DNA of 64,000 nt from Paenibacillus rubinfantis (GCF_001486505.1 NZ_LN909064.1:1-64000), one strand, 5' to 3'. Counted from the first letter of the stretch, positions 44,228 through 55,544 are shown. The notes: a model not told the origin generated them from the sequence alone. A program made the numbers and translations.

Positions 44228-44250
44228 ATAAGCAGAGTGGCAAGCGTTAG
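44228..44250. repeat. Family A short repeat, single copy
   Basis: ATAAGCAGAGTGGCAAGCGT, followed by TAG, matches the family A repeats at 7081 and 53997. The gap 44108-44331 holds no other recognised element. Confidence 0.65.
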
Positions 44251-44331
44251 CGCATAAATGCCGGACAGATCGGCCGCCTATCTCCCTCATTTGTCCAGCC
44301 GGTGTCGATCGCCAAGATCCAACAAAAACTA

Positions 44332-44360
44332 TTGTAACCCACGCCAAAACAAGGTATAGT
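44332..44360 (+). promoter_or_regulatory. Promoter of the pot operon
   Basis: TTGTAA, a 17-base spacer and TATAGT. Transcription should begin near 44367, giving a leader of about 95 bases. Confidence 0.7.
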
Positions 44361-44390
44361 GAATATGCGAAAAAATGATCAAGGACCGTT

Positions 44391-44420
44391 AAGCCATACC
44401 AATGGATATGGCTTTTTTTT
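44391..44420 (+). terminator. Terminator in the pot leader (attenuator candidate)
   Basis: AAGCCATA and TATGGCTT form an eight-base stem with an eight-base loop and T8. It lies between the promoter at 44332 and the potA start at 44461, so most transcripts would end here unless it is opened. Confidence 0.75.
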
Positions 44421-44460
44421 CTTAGGAAGACAAGCCTACATTGAAGGAGTTGATGCAAAG

Positions 44461-45435
44461 ATGATAGAACTGGCCGCGGTGGAGAAGCACTTTGCGGGAC
44501 AGGTCGCCTTGCATCCGCTATCGCTCACGATTAAGGAAGGGGAATTCCTCACCTTGCTGGGCCCAAGCGGCTGCGGCAAGACGACGATTTTGCGCATGAT
44601 CGCCGGGTTCGAGCAGCCGACCTCAGGGAAAATCCTGCTGGACGGAAAGGACCTGACGAATTTGCCGCCCAATCGCCGGGATTTGAACCTTGTTTTCCAA
44701 CACTATGCCTTGTTTCCTCATATGACGGTGGAAGAGAATGTCGCCTTCGGGCTTAAGATGAAAAAGATGCCGGCGAAGCAGCAGCAGGAACGCGTGCGGG
44801 AGGCGGTCGAGATGACACAGCTGACCGCGCTCACCAAGCGGTATCCGCACCAGCTGTCCGGCGGGCAGCAGCAACGGGTCGCCATCGCGCGGGCAATCGC
44901 CAACAAGCCGCGGGTGCTGCTGTTGGATGAGCCGCTGGGCGCGCTGGATCTACAGCTGCGCAAGAGTCTGCAAGCCGAGCTCAAACAGCTGCAGCGCAGT
45001 CTGGGCATCACGTTTGTCTACGTGACGCATGACCAGGAAGAAGCGATGATGATGTCCGACCGCATCGTCGTGATGAACAGCGGCCAGGTGGAACAAATCG
45101 GCACACCGCGGGAAATTTACGCACAGCCGGCCACGTTGTTTTCGGCCACCTTTGTTGGTGAGAACAATATCTTCTCCCGGGACGGGCGGTTGTTTGCCGT
45201 GCGGCCGGAGAAGCTCAAGGCCCTGCGAAGCGGCGAAGGCGTCGAAACGAAACGCAGCGGTGAGTTGCTGGACGTGTTATACCTTGGCGGCGTGCACAAG
45301 CTGATCGTGCAGCTCGACAACGAACCGATGACCGTCTCCATCGTGCTAGACGTAAACGATGAACGGACGTGGCAAATCGGAGAGACGGTTGGGGTGGATT
45401 GGAAGCCGGAGGACGAGGTGGTCATCGGATCATGA
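44461..45435 (+). CDS. potA: Spermidine/putrescine importer ATPase
   Basis: A 324-residue ATPase. Walker A is GPSGCGKTT at about residues 38-46, the signature is [17 protein letters not shown], Walker B is [12 protein letters not shown], and the H-loop is [10 protein letters not shown]-terminal TOBE-like domain (about 240-320) is typical of PotA. It heads potABCD, with overlapping starts downstream. The ATG is preceded by AAGGAG at 12 bases, a slightly long spacing; no better start exists in frame. Confidence 0.94.
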   Translation: MIELAAVEKHFAGQVALHPLSLTIKEGEFLTLLGPSGCGKTTILRMIAGFEQPTSGKILLDGKDLTNLPPNRRDLNLVFQHYALFPHMTVEENVAFGLKMKKMPAKQQQERVREAVEMTQLTALTKRYPHQLSGGQQQRVAIARAIANKPRVLLLDEPLGALDLQLRKSLQAELKQLQRSLGITFVYVTHDQEEAMMMSDRIVVMNSGQVEQIGTPREIYAQPATLFSATFVGENNIFSRDGRLFAVRPEKLKALRSGEGVETKRSGELLDVLYLGGVHKLIVQLDNEPMTVSIVLDVNDERTWQIGETVGVDWKPEDEVVIGS

Positions 45436-46283
45436 AGAAATCTGGCTTGAGCATGCTGCCGGTAATCCTGTGGTTATGCCTGTTCCTGGTCGTGCCGATG
45501 CTGATCGTGGTGGGCATCTCCTTTATGGGCCGCGACGAACTCGGCAATGTGGTGCTGGACTTTAATCTGGATGCGTATGCGTTATTTTTTGACCCGTTAT
45601 ATTTGGGGATTTATTGGGATACGATTGTGCTATCGGTGCTGACCACGGCGTTGTGCCTGCTGCTCAGTTACCCGTTGGCCTACTATATCGCGAATGCCGG
45701 CCCGAGAATGCAAACCTGGGGCCTGGTGCTGATTACGGTGCCCTTTTGGATCAACTTCCTGATCCGCACCTACGCTTGGGTGCTGCTGCTGCGCACGCAG
45801 GGCATCGTTAACGAGCTTTTGCTGGGTATCGGACTGATCAACGAACCGCTGCAGATGCTGTACACGAAAGGCGCGGTGCTGCTCGGCATGGTCTATACGT
45901 TTATTCCGTTTATGGTGCTGCCGATTTATGTGGCGCTGGAGCAGATGGACAAGAAGCTGCTGGAGGCGGCCAGCGATCTTGGGGCGACGCGCTGGAGATC
46001 GTTTTGGCACATTACGTTGCCGCAAACCAAGTCCGGGATTATGACCGGATCGGTGTTGGTGTACGTTTCGACGACCGGGATGTTTGTTGTGACCGACATC
46101 CTGGGCGGGGCGAAATCGGCCATGATCAGCAACATCATCCAGAGCCAGTTCCTTGGGGCCCGCAACTGGCCGTTTGGTTCGGCGCTGTCGGTGATTTTCG
46201 TGATCACGTCGTTGATTCTGATCGCGCTGTTTAATCGGGCGATGACATCCCGGTATCAAAAGGTGCGGGAGGTGCGTTCATGA
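45432..46283 (+). CDS. potB: Spermidine/putrescine importer permease PotB
   Basis: A 283-residue permease with six hydrophobic segments and an EAA loop [20 protein letters not shown] that contacts PotA. The ATG overlaps the potA stop (ATGA); a longer upstream frame within potA is not needed. It forms the membrane channel with PotC. Confidence 0.93.
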   Translation: MKKSGLSMLPVILWLCLFLVVPMLIVVGISFMGRDELGNVVLDFNLDAYALFFDPLYLGIYWDTIVLSVLTTALCLLLSYPLAYYIANAGPRMQTWGLVLITVPFWINFLIRTYAWVLLLRTQGIVNELLLGIGLINEPLQMLYTKGAVLLGMVYTFIPFMVLPIYVALEQMDKKLLEAASDLGATRWRSFWHITLPQTKSGIMTGSVLVYVSTTGMFVVTDILGGAKSAMISNIIQSQFLGARNWPFGSALSVIFVITSLILIALFNRAMTSRYQKVREVRS

Positions 46284-47086
46284 AAACCAAAAGCCATCCG
46301 CTGCTGGGGATTCATTCGGTTGTGATGATGATTTTTATCTATGTGCCGATTCTGTTTATCGTCGCTTACTCGTTTAACAGCTCCAGGCTGGCGGCCGATT
46401 GGAGCGGTTTTACGTTTGACTGGTACGTGTCGCTGTTTGACAATCGTCATGTCATGGAGGCCCTGGCCAACAGCTTAACCGTGGCGATCGTTTCGACGGT
46501 GATCTCAACGGTGCTTGGCACGCTAGCTGCACTAGCTATGCGGAAGATCGGACGTCGCTTGAAGTCGGGCATGGGCGGCTTGCTGTACCTGCCGATTATT
46601 ATTCCGGATATCATCATGGGCTTGTCCTTGCTGGTGCTGTTTAACCAATTAAATATGCCGCTGGGCAAAATGACGATTATCATCGCGCATATTACGTTTA
46701 GCTTGTCCTATGTTTATGTGGTCGTCAGCACCCGCCTTTCCGGGATGGGTGGTCAATTGGAGGAGGCGGCACAGGATCTGGGGGCGAGCTCGTGGCAAAC
46801 GTTCCGTCACGTGACGTTGCCCCAAATCGCTCCGGGTATTATCTCCGGGGCATTGATCGCGTTTACGCTGTCGCTGGACGACTTCATGGTCAGCTTCTTC
46901 GTCAGCGGGCCGAATTCGACCACGTTGCCGATTTATATCTATGGGCAGGTAAAACGGGGTATTTCCCCGGAAATTAACGCACTTTGTACGATTTTGATCC
47001 TGGTGACGGTCACCTTGATTTTCCTGGCGCAATTTGCGCTGAATCGCGGCAAAGGCCAGAAGAAACAATCCGTGCTGCCGTTCTAG
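46280..47086 (+). CDS. potC: Spermidine/putrescine importer permease PotC
   Basis: A 268-residue permease with six hydrophobic segments. It has the EAA loop LEEAAQDLGASSWQTFRHVT and the Pot-specific ALIAFTLSLDDFMVSFFVSG. Its ATG overlaps the potB stop (ATGA). Confidence 0.94.
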   Translation: MKTKSHPLLGIHSVVMMIFIYVPILFIVAYSFNSSRLAADWSGFTFDWYVSLFDNRHVMEALANSLTVAIVSTVISTVLGTLAALAMRKIGRRLKSGMGGLLYLPIIIPDIIMGLSLLVLFNQLNMPLGKMTIIIAHITFSLSYVYVVVSTRLSGMGGQLEEAAQDLGASSWQTFRHVTLPQIAPGIISGALIAFTLSLDDFMVSFFVSGPNSTTLPIYIYGQVKRGISPEINALCTILILVTVTLIFLAQFALNRGKGQKKQSVLPF

Positions 47087-47143
47087 GATCATTGGATCAT
47101 CTTGATAGATTCGTAAATGACGTAACCGAAGGGAGATTGGGAA

Positions 47144-48190
47144 TTGAACAATAAGAAATGGGCCGGCCTCGTGCTGGCAGGGTTGATGGTTATGGGGTTG
47201 CTGTCCGGCTGCGGATCGTCGAAGGAGACGCTTAACATTTATAGCTGGGCGGATAACTTTGACGAGGAAGTGCTGGAGCAGTTCGAGCAAGAGTTTGACG
47301 TAAAAATCAATTATGACGTGTTCGCCAACAATGAAGATTTGCTGGCTAAAATCAAAGCGGGCGGCGGTGGTTACGACCTGATTCAACCGTCTGATTACAT
47401 GGTGGCGACGATGATTAAGCAGGATTTGTTGGCACCGCTGGATATGAACAACATCCCGAACTTCGCCAATGTGTCCGAGGCGTATAAAGATCCGTCTTAT
47501 GATCCAGGTAATAAGTACTCCATCGTCTACACCTCTGGTGTGACGGGGATTGCCTACAACAAGAAATACGTTAAGGACGAGATCGACAGCTGGGAAGACC
47601 TGTGGAATCCCGAGTACAAGGGCAAGGTGATTCTGCTGGACGATAACCGCGAAGTGATTGGCATGGCTCTAAAGAAAGCCGGTCACTCCAACAGCTCCAC
47701 CGATGAAGCCGAAGTTACGGCTGCCGTGGAGGACTTGAAGAATTTGCTGCCAAGCGTGTTGGCTTTTGATACCGACAACATCAAGCAAAAGATGATTCAA
47801 GAGGAAGGCTGGATCGCCACCGTATGGTCGGGCGACGCTTCCTACATTGCGCAAGACAACCCGGACGTGGCTTACGTCGTTCCAAAGGAAGGCGGCACGA
47901 TCTGGTCGGATAACTATGCGATTCCGAAGGATTCGAAGCATAAGGAGTTGGCCGAGAAGTTTATCAACTTCATGCTCGATCCGGAAGTGAGCGCGAAAAA
48001 CTACGAATCGATCGGTTACAGCGATCCGAACACGAAAGCGACGGAGTTCCACAGCGAGGAATACCGGAACGACAAGATGATTAATCTGTCGGAGGACGAA
48101 TTGTCCCGTACCGAATGGCTTGGCGACGTGGGCGACAAGCTGCAGCTGTACGACCGGTTCTGGACCGAATTGAAGAGCGGCCGCGAGTAA
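47144..48190 (+). CDS. potD: Spermidine/putrescine-binding lipoprotein PotD
   Basis: A 348-residue polyamine-binding protein. The signal segment GLVLAGLMVMGLLSGC ends in the lipobox LSGC, so it is anchored outside the membrane as a lipoprotein. The mature part opens with LNIYSWADNFDEEVLEQFE, as in PotD/PotF, and contains YDLIQPSDYMVATMIKQDLL and VWSGDASYI. The TTG start follows GGGAGATTGG. It completes the importer, and a terminator follows. Confidence 0.94.
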   Translation: MNNKKWAGLVLAGLMVMGLLSGCGSSKETLNIYSWADNFDEEVLEQFEQEFDVKINYDVFANNEDLLAKIKAGGGGYDLIQPSDYMVATMIKQDLLAPLDMNNIPNFANVSEAYKDPSYDPGNKYSIVYTSGVTGIAYNKKYVKDEIDSWEDLWNPEYKGKVILLDDNREVIGMALKKAGHSNSSTDEAEVTAAVEDLKNLLPSVLAFDTDNIKQKMIQEEGWIATVWSGDASYIAQDNPDVAYVVPKEGGTIWSDNYAIPKDSKHKELAEKFINFMLDPEVSAKNYESIGYSDPNTKATEFHSEEYRNDKMINLSEDELSRTEWLGDVGDKLQLYDRFWTELKSGRE

Positions 48191-48208
48191 TTTCGGTTAG
48201 CTTCCGCG

Positions 48209-48253
48209 AAAGCGCCAGGCGCTTCCCATTGGGGAAGGCGTGCTGGCGTTTTT
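48209..48253 (+). terminator. Terminator after potD
   Basis: AAGCGCCAGGCGCTTCCC pairs imperfectly with GGGAAGGCGTGCTGGCGTT, followed by T5. Confidence 0.88.
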
Positions 48254-48320
48254 GCGTACATGAATTTTTGCCACCAGGGTCATAATTTAGGTATTAACTT
48301 AAAGAGGGTGGCGATAACAA

Positions 48321-49100
48321 GTGAAGCGTAATGCGGTAAAAATGATGACTTCGCTGATGACCGCAGGCCTGATGATTTCTGGCGTGGCCGTTGTTTCGGC
48401 CGAAGCGGCGCCGCCGTCGCCGGTGGAGCTCAGCGGGGGGCTAAACGCGGCGAAACCTGCACTTCAGCAGGAGCGGCAAGGTGTGAAGATCACGAACCAT
48501 ACGATCGAGAAGAAAATCCCCGAAGCGTCGATCAAAGTGGATTATCCGCAAATCAGCGGGTTAAAGCACAAATCGTTGCAGAAGAAGATCAACAAGCTGT
48601 TCAAGGAGAAGGCGGAGACGTTTGTGGCGAACGCGCTGAAGGAAGCCAAAGCGGGGCAGCCCACAACGCCCAGCGGGAACCCCTATGAATATGTAGGTGC
48701 CTACAAGGTAACGTACAACCAAGACGGGGTGCTGAGCCTGTACCAGGATCAGTACTCCTATACTGGCGGGGCGCATGGCATTACCGTACGAGAGGGCTTG
48801 ACGTTCCGGCTGGATAACGGGAAGCTGTTGACGTTGGACGAGCTGCTTCGGGCCAACCCAAATTATCGCAGCATCGTAGATCCGGCCATCGCCAAGCAGC
48901 TGCAGGAGACCGACGGGTACTTCGGCAACTTCAAGACGATTGGCCCGAATCCGTCGTACTTTGTGCAGGGGGACGGTGTCACGATCTTTTTCCAGCTGTA
49001 TGATTATGTGCCTTACGCGTTTGGGTTTCCGGAATTTCATTTCCCGTTCTCCCAACTGCTGCCGCCGGGTACGAATCCGTTTGATTTCAAAACACGCTAA
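48321..49100 (+). CDS. Secreted DUF4163/DUF3298 protein
   Basis: A 259-residue protein with a signal peptide cleaved after VSAEAA. A DUF4163-like region (about 55-150, DYPQISGLKHKSLQKKINKL) is followed by a DUF3298 region (about 165-250) with SYTGGAHGITVREGLTFRLD, NGKLLTLDELL and the C-terminal FPFSQLLPPGTNPF. The same pair of domains occurs in RsiV (binds lysozyme) and in the N-terminal part of PdaC. Here it stands alone, so an extracytoplasmic binding role is inferred. The GTG follows AGAGGGTGG. Confidence 0.87.
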   Translation: MKRNAVKMMTSLMTAGLMISGVAVVSAEAAPPSPVELSGGLNAAKPALQQERQGVKITNHTIEKKIPEASIKVDYPQISGLKHKSLQKKINKLFKEKAETFVANALKEAKAGQPTTPSGNPYEYVGAYKVTYNQDGVLSLYQDQYSYTGGAHGITVREGLTFRLDNGKLLTLDELLRANPNYRSIVDPAIAKQLQETDGYFGNFKTIGPNPSYFVQGDGVTIFFQLYDYVPYAFGFPEFHFPFSQLLPPGTNPFDFKTR

Positions 49101-49106
49101 TTTCTT

Positions 49107-49149
49107 TACCGTCCTCTTGGGCCGATGGTTGCCGGGAGGGCGGTTTTTT
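49107..49149 (+). terminator. Terminator after the DUF3298 gene
   Basis: ACCGTCCTC pairs with GAGGGCGGT around a 20-base loop, followed by T6. Confidence 0.75.
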
Positions 49150-49186
49150 GTGTGGGCGAGGCGGGGCACGGCGGCGGTGAAATCTT

Positions 49187-49360
49187 GCATTTTGTACAAC
49201 AAATTTGCCGGGTTCAGGGCATTCAAGGCTGAATTGTTGTATAAAGTGCAACATTATCGCGGCATCTGGAGTGATGAGCCTGGAAATGTTGTAGGGAATA
49301 CAACAATGAAGGCGCAGCGGGCCCATCCGGGCCCAAAAATGTTGCAGGAAATACAACATT
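49187..49360. repeat. Cluster of palindromic repeats (family D) upstream of uxaC
   Basis: Four copies share the palindromic form AATGTTG(T/C)A, about six bases, TACAACATT: 49187-49204 (partial), 49232-49255, 49285-49306 (AATGTTGTAGGGAATACAAC) and 49338-49360 (AATGTTGCAGGAAATACAAC). They fill the gap between the DUF3298 terminator and the uxaC promoter; no reading frame of note is present. Confidence 0.75.
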
Positions 49361-49425
49361 CCGCTCTCGACGGTGCGCACACACGGAGACTTCGGGTTAC
49401 GTCCTGCTAGCGCCGATAAATCTCC

Positions 49426-49453
49426 TTGCATTTTACCGGGAAACGGTTACAAT
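49426..49453 (+). promoter_or_regulatory. uxaC promoter overlapped by a cre site
   Basis: TTGCAT, a 16-base spacer and TACAAT. The spacer and -10 overlap GGGAAACGGTTACA (49438-49451), which agrees with 12 of 14 positions of the CcpA consensus TGWAANCGNTNWCA. CcpA binding there would block transcription. Confidence 0.6.
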
Positions 49454-49468
49454 AGGAATCAGCAGAAT

Positions 49469-49486
49469 AATGTTAACGTGAACATT
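49469..49486. promoter_or_regulatory. Operator of the uxaC LacI-type regulator
   Basis: AATGTTAACGTGAACATT is symmetric at 16 of 18 positions and lies just after the expected start of uxaC transcription, the usual place for a LacI-family repressor. The gene for such a protein directly follows uxaC. Confidence 0.6.
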
Positions 49487-49539
49487 GGTGAGTAAGAACA
49501 TACGTGAGTAACGGATCTGATTGAAGGGAGAACGGGAAC

Positions 49540-50952
49540 ATGGCGAAACAGTTTTTGGGGAAAAATTTTCTGCTGAACAGTGATACGGCGGAGAAGTTGT
49601 ATCATCAATACGCAAAGGACCTGCCGATCATCGATTATCACTGCCATTTGAGTCCGCAGGAAATCTACGAGAATAAGACGTTCCGCAACCTGACCGAGGC
49701 TTGGCTGGGCGGCGACCACTACAAATGGCGGGTCATGCGGGCTTGCGGCGTAGACGAGGAGCTTATCACCGGAGGGGCAGACGATTACGACAAGTTCCTG
49801 GCATGGGCTAAGGTGGTGCCTCAGTTGCTCGGCAATCCGCTGTACCATTGGACGCACCTGGAGCTTCAGCGGTTCTTCGGCATTGAAGAGCTGCTGAACG
49901 AGCAGAACGCTCCGATGATTTGGGAAAAAGCCAATGCCAAGCTGCAAAACGAAGGGTTTGGTGCAAGAGACCTGATTACGAAGTCGAAGGTTACGGTGGT
50001 GTGCACCACCGACGATCCGGCGGATTCGCTGGAATACCATTTGAAGATCAAGGAGCTGGAGGGCTTCGAGACGGCCGTGCTGCCAAGCTTCCGTCCCGAT
50101 AAGTTTCTGGAGATCAACCGCGAGACGTTTAAGCCTTGGCTGGCGAAGCTGGAGGCGACTACGGGGAAGGCGATCTCGAACTACGAGGCATTGTTGGATG
50201 CCTTGCGCGAACGGATCGACTTCTTCCATGAGATCGGCGGCCGCGTGTCCGACCATGCGTTGGATACGCTGGAATACCGGGAGACGACGCTGAAGGAAGT
50301 GGAGGCGATTTTCGCCAAGGCGCTGAGCAAGGGCTCCGTAACGCCGGTGGAAGAACGGAAGTATAAATCGTATACGATGCAGTTCCTCGGCAAGGAATAT
50401 GCCGCCCGCGGGTGGGCGATGCAACTGCATATTCATGCGCTGCGGAACACGAATACGGCGATGCTCAAGCGGCTTGGCCCGGATACGGGCTACGATGCGA
50501 TCAACGACGGACCGCTGGCGGAAGCGCTGGCCGGGCTGCTCGACGCCCTGGAGCAGGACGGCGGGCTGCCGAAGACGATCCTGTATTCGTTGAACCCTAA
50601 CGATTACTGGGCGCTTGCCAGCATCATGGGCAGCTTCCAAGGCGGCGGCGTGCCGGGCAAAATCCAATTCGGCACAGCCTGGTGGTTTAACGACAACAAG
50701 GACGGGATGATCCAGCAAATGCGTACGCTGGCCAACTTCGGCGTATTGTCGCAGTTTATCGGGATGCTGACGGACTCCCGCAGCTTCCTGTCGTATACGC
50801 GGCACGAATACTTCCGCCGCTTGCTGTGCGATGTGCTCGGCGACTGGGTCGAACTCGGTGAGGCGCCGAAGGACTATGAGTTGCTGGGACGCATAGTGAC
50901 TGATATTTGCTATGGGAATGCCCAGCGGTATTTTGCTTTTCCGGAACAATAG
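49540..50952 (+). CDS. uxaC: Glucuronate isomerase
   Basis: This 470-residue amidohydrolase-like enzyme converts D-glucuronate to fructuronate and galacturonate to tagaturonate. The characteristic DYHCHLSPQEI is near the N-terminus, and GGDHYKWRVMRACGVDEELI, VVCTTDDPADSLEYH and the C-terminal RHEYFRRLLCDVLGDWVE are as in the family. The ATG follows AAGGGAGAACGG. A promoter with cre and operator sites lies upstream and a LacI-type regulator downstream. The later enzymes of the hexuronate pathway are not in the window. Confidence 0.95.
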   Translation: MAKQFLGKNFLLNSDTAEKLYHQYAKDLPIIDYHCHLSPQEIYENKTFRNLTEAWLGGDHYKWRVMRACGVDEELITGGADDYDKFLAWAKVVPQLLGNPLYHWTHLELQRFFGIEELLNEQNAPMIWEKANAKLQNEGFGARDLITKSKVTVVCTTDDPADSLEYHLKIKELEGFETAVLPSFRPDKFLEINRETFKPWLAKLEATTGKAISNYEALLDALRERIDFFHEIGGRVSDHALDTLEYRETTLKEVEAIFAKALSKGSVTPVEERKYKSYTMQFLGKEYAARGWAMQLHIHALRNTNTAMLKRLGPDTGYDAINDGPLAEALAGLLDALEQDGGLPKTILYSLNPNDYWALASIMGSFQGGGVPGKIQFGTAWWFNDNKDGMIQQMRTLANFGVLSQFIGMLTDSRSFLSYTRHEYFRRLLCDVLGDWVELGEAPKDYELLGRIVTDICYGNAQRYFAFPEQ

Positions 50953-50962
50953 AAAGGGTTGA

Positions 50963-51979
<1,017 letters not shown>

Positions 51980-52005
51980 AAAACTGCAAAAGTAACTTAT
52001 GCGAA

Positions 52006-52039
52006 AAACCCGCCAGAAGGGATCCTCTGGCGGGTTTTA
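52006..52039 (+). terminator. Terminator after the LacI gene
   Basis: AAACCCGCCAGA pairs with TCTGGCGGGTTT, followed by TTA. Confidence 0.88.
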
Positions 52040-52086
52040 TCAGGATATGGGATGCGAGATCGGTTCACCGCGAGTGTAAACCGGGT

Positions 52087-53886
52087 TTAACCAACTTCCA
52101 CTGGAACCAACTTGAACTCGTTTACGTCGGCCAAACCGCGGTTGGTGATGCGTAGCTCGGGAATGACCGGCAGGGCGATCAGCGAGAACGTCATAAACGG
52201 CGCGTTCAGCTGGCAGCCGAGCTGCTTCCAGGCGGCCTCGAGGCCTTTCACCTGGGCGACGACTGTCTCCAGCGGCTGATCGGACATCAGGCCGGCGATG
52301 GCCATCGGCACGGCAGCGAGAACCTGGCCGTCCCGTACGGCGATCATGCCGCCGCCCAGCTTCGCCAGCTCGTTGGCGGCAAAGGCCATGTCCTCGGGAT
52401 TCGTCCCCATGACGAGCAGGTTGTGGCTGTCATGCGCCACGGTGGAGGCCACGGCTCCATGCTTAAGACCAAAGCCGCGCGCGAAGGCGAGCGACAACTC
52501 GCCGGACCCGCGGTGGCGGTCGATGCAGGCCAGCGTGGCGATGTCCTGCTCGGCGGCCGGTCGCACGACTCCGTCTCCGTCAACCGGAACGGTTGCCGTC
52601 CCCTTCGCCGTGCGGGCGCTGTTCTCGATCACGTCGATGACGTGGATCGTCGTTTCCGCCTTGCCGCTGGCGCTGCTGCGGTAGAGGAAATCGGCGGCGG
52701 TCAGCGGACGCGCCAATTTCACCGAGGCGCGCGCCTGCGCCGGGTATGGGTACGCCGGGAACGGGACGCGGAGCTGCCCGGCGTCATAGGCGACCTTCCC
52801 GTCGGCGATGACGGTCGACGGTTCCATCCGCTGCAGATCGCCGATCAGCAGCAGGTCCGCGCATTTCCCCGGCGCGATGCCGCCCAAGTCGCCGTCGACC
52901 TTGAAATACCGCGCGGTATTGATGGTCCCCATCTGAATCGCGGTCACCGGGTCGACGCCCTCCTCGATGGCCCGGCGTACGACATGGTTCATTTGGCCCT
53001 GCTCGATCAGGGTCTGCGGGTACACATCGTCCGTGACCAGAAGGATGTTCGAGGTGTTCACATGGTTCTCGGTGACCACCTTGATCACTTCTTTGACGTC
53101 ATGCCAGGCCGAACCCTCGCGGATCATCAGGTGCATGCCGAGGCGCAGCTTGGCGAGCCCTTGCTCCCGGGTCACCGTCTCGTGACAGGAGGTGACACCT
53201 GAGGCAATGTAGGCCTGCAGCATGCGCTCGTCATCGCTCGGAAAATGCCCGGTGACGGTCTTGCCGGCTTCCATTGTCGCCTGAATTTCGCCGAGCATCT
53301 TAGGGTCACCGTATACGACGCCGGGGAAATTCATGACCTCGCCCAGCCCCTCGACGCCGTCCCAGGTCATCCCATCGGCGATATCATGGGTGTCCAGCGA
53401 CGCGCCGGCATCCTCCAAATGATCGGTGGCCGGGACGCAGGAAGGGAATGTGGTGAAAACCTTCAGCGGCAAGGCCTGCCCTTCCTCGTGCATCCAACGG
53501 ACGCCCTCTGCGCCAAACACGTTGGCGATTTCGTGCGGATCCATAAAGATGCCAGTCGTCCCTTTGGCCAGCGCGGCCTTGGCGAACTCTGCTACCGACA
53601 ACATGGTGCTCTCCACGTGCATATGTCCGTCCAGGAGCCCGGGAACGATGTGACGGCCCGCCGCGTCGATAACGACGGTATTCTCGCCGATCGTATGCGC
53701 CGCGTCTCCCACGAAGGCGATGCGTCCTTCAGCAACGGCGACGTCCGTCTGCGGTTGCAGCTCTCCAGTATAGACGTTAACCAAGGTGCCGCCTTTAACG
53801 ACCAAATCGGCTTTGACTTTACCCATGGCGACATCCGCCAAGGTGCGGCTTACTTCATACAGCTTCTTCCTTCCAGGTTGTTTCAT
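52087..53886 (-). CDS. ade: Adenine deaminase
   Basis: This 599-residue amidohydrolase converts adenine to hypoxanthine and ammonia. DGHMHVESTMLSVAEFA and FMDPHEIANVFGAEGVRWM carry the metal ligands. TGHFPSDDERMLQAYIASG and the Ade-specific C-terminus with STVAHDSHNLLVMGTNPEDM are also present. I chose the ATG behind AAAGGAG; a GTG four codons upstream touches that site. The gene is alone on the minus strand; no purine riboswitch is seen upstream. Confidence 0.9.
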   Translation of the reverse strand: MKQPGRKKLYEVSRTLADVAMGKVKADLVVKGGTLVNVYTGELQPQTDVAVAEGRIAFVGDAAHTIGENTVVIDAAGRHIVPGLLDGHMHVESTMLSVAEFAKAALAKGTTGIFMDPHEIANVFGAEGVRWMHEEGQALPLKVFTTFPSCVPATDHLEDAGASLDTHDIADGMTWDGVEGLGEVMNFPGVVYGDPKMLGEIQATMEAGKTVTGHFPSDDERMLQAYIASGVTSCHETVTREQGLAKLRLGMHLMIREGSAWHDVKEVIKVVTENHVNTSNILLVTDDVYPQTLIEQGQMNHVVRRAIEEGVDPVTAIQMGTINTARYFKVDGDLGGIAPGKCADLLLIGDLQRMEPSTVIADGKVAYDAGQLRVPFPAYPYPAQARASVKLARPLTAADFLYRSSASGKAETTIHVIDVIENSARTAKGTATVPVDGDGVVRPAAEQDIATLACIDRHRGSGELSLAFARGFGLKHGAVASTVAHDSHNLLVMGTNPEDMAFAANELAKLGGGMIAVRDGQVLAAVPMAIAGLMSDQPLETVVAQVKGLEAAWKQLGCQLNAPFMTFSLIALPVIPELRITNRGLADVNEFKLVPVEVG

Positions 53887-53946
53887 CTCCCGATTCACTC
53901 CTTTAATTGAGGTAGTTGCTAATCACACCAAATCGCTCTCCAGCTC

Positions 53947-54640
<694 letters not shown>

Positions 54641-54665
54641 TTATTTTAAAAATAAATATAACAAG

Positions 54666-54711
54666 AAAGGCCGCCCTTCGAACAGAACTTTCTGTTCAAA
54701 GCGCAGCCTTT
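54666..54711 (-). terminator. Terminator after clpP
   Basis: On the minus strand AAAGGCTGCGC and the GAACAGAAAGTTCTGTTC stem pair with GGGCGGCCTTT, followed by a T-rich stretch. Confidence 0.82.
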
Positions 54712-54721
54712 CAGTTTAGCC

Positions 54722-55321
54722 TTAGGCTTTGGCGGTTGGATTCACTTTGTCGATGACTTGATCGACCAAGCCATATTCCTTCGCTTCCGCCGCGCTCATG
54801 AAGTAGTCGCGGTCGGTGTCCTTCTCGATCCGATCCAGCGGTTGGCCGGTCCGTTCGGCAAGGATTTGGTTCAACTTATCGCGCATTTTGAGAATGCGGC
54901 GGGCGCGGATTTCGATGTCCGTCGCTTGCCCTTCGGCTCCGCCGAGCGGCTGATGGATCATGATTTCACTGTTCGGCAGCGCGTAACGTTTACCCGGTGC
55001 GCCAGCGTTCAGCAGGAAGGCCCCCATCGAAGCGGCGAGTCCGACACAGATCGTGGAGACGTCCGCCTTGATGAATTGCATCGTATCATAAATCGCCATG
55101 CCGGCCGTGATGGAACCGCCAGGGCTGTTAATGTATAGGGAGATGTCCTTCGTTGGATCTTCCGCGTCCAGAAACAGCATCTGCGCAATGATGGAGTTGG
55201 CGACCACATCGTTCACCTGAGAGCCCAGGAAGATGATCCGGTCCTTCAGCAGACGGGAATAAATGTCGTAAGCGCGTTCGCCGCGGTTGCTTTGTTCAAC
55301 GACCATAGGAATATAACTCAC
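54722..55321 (-). CDS. clpP: ATP-dependent Clp protease, proteolytic subunit
   Basis: This 199-residue serine protease forms the tetradecameric core that degrades proteins unfolded by ClpC, ClpX or ClpE. The catalytic serine lies in [11 protein letters not shown], the histidine in [19 protein letters not shown], and the aspartate in [21 protein letters not shown] chose the GTG behind AAGGAGG, giving [19 protein letters not shown] as in the family; a longer frame is unlikely. The gene order clpP then cggR-gapA resembles B. subtilis. Confidence 0.97.
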   Translation of the reverse strand: MSYIPMVVEQSNRGERAYDIYSRLLKDRIIFLGSQVNDVVANSIIAQMLFLDAEDPTKDISLYINSPGGSITAGMAIYDTMQFIKADVSTICVGLAASMGAFLLNAGAPGKRYALPNSEIMIHQPLGGAEGQATDIEIRARRILKMRDKLNQILAERTGQPLDRIEKDTDRDYFMSAAEAKEYGLVDQVIDKVNPTAKA

Positions 55322-55544
55322 CGATAAAACCTCCTTAAATTTAGGGCGCTCGCACGGAACGGCCCATCTATTGGAATGGTTGTGAAAAATCGCCTCAATC
55401 AATTTAAGAATTGACGGAAACGATGAAGATTAATCTCATCATAAACAATTTATTCGAGAAAGTCAAAGAAAGTCAAACTCATAAAAATAAAAAAAGCCCA
55501 AAAGACGTGAGTCAGGACTTGTTAGCGAAAAATCAAATATATAA

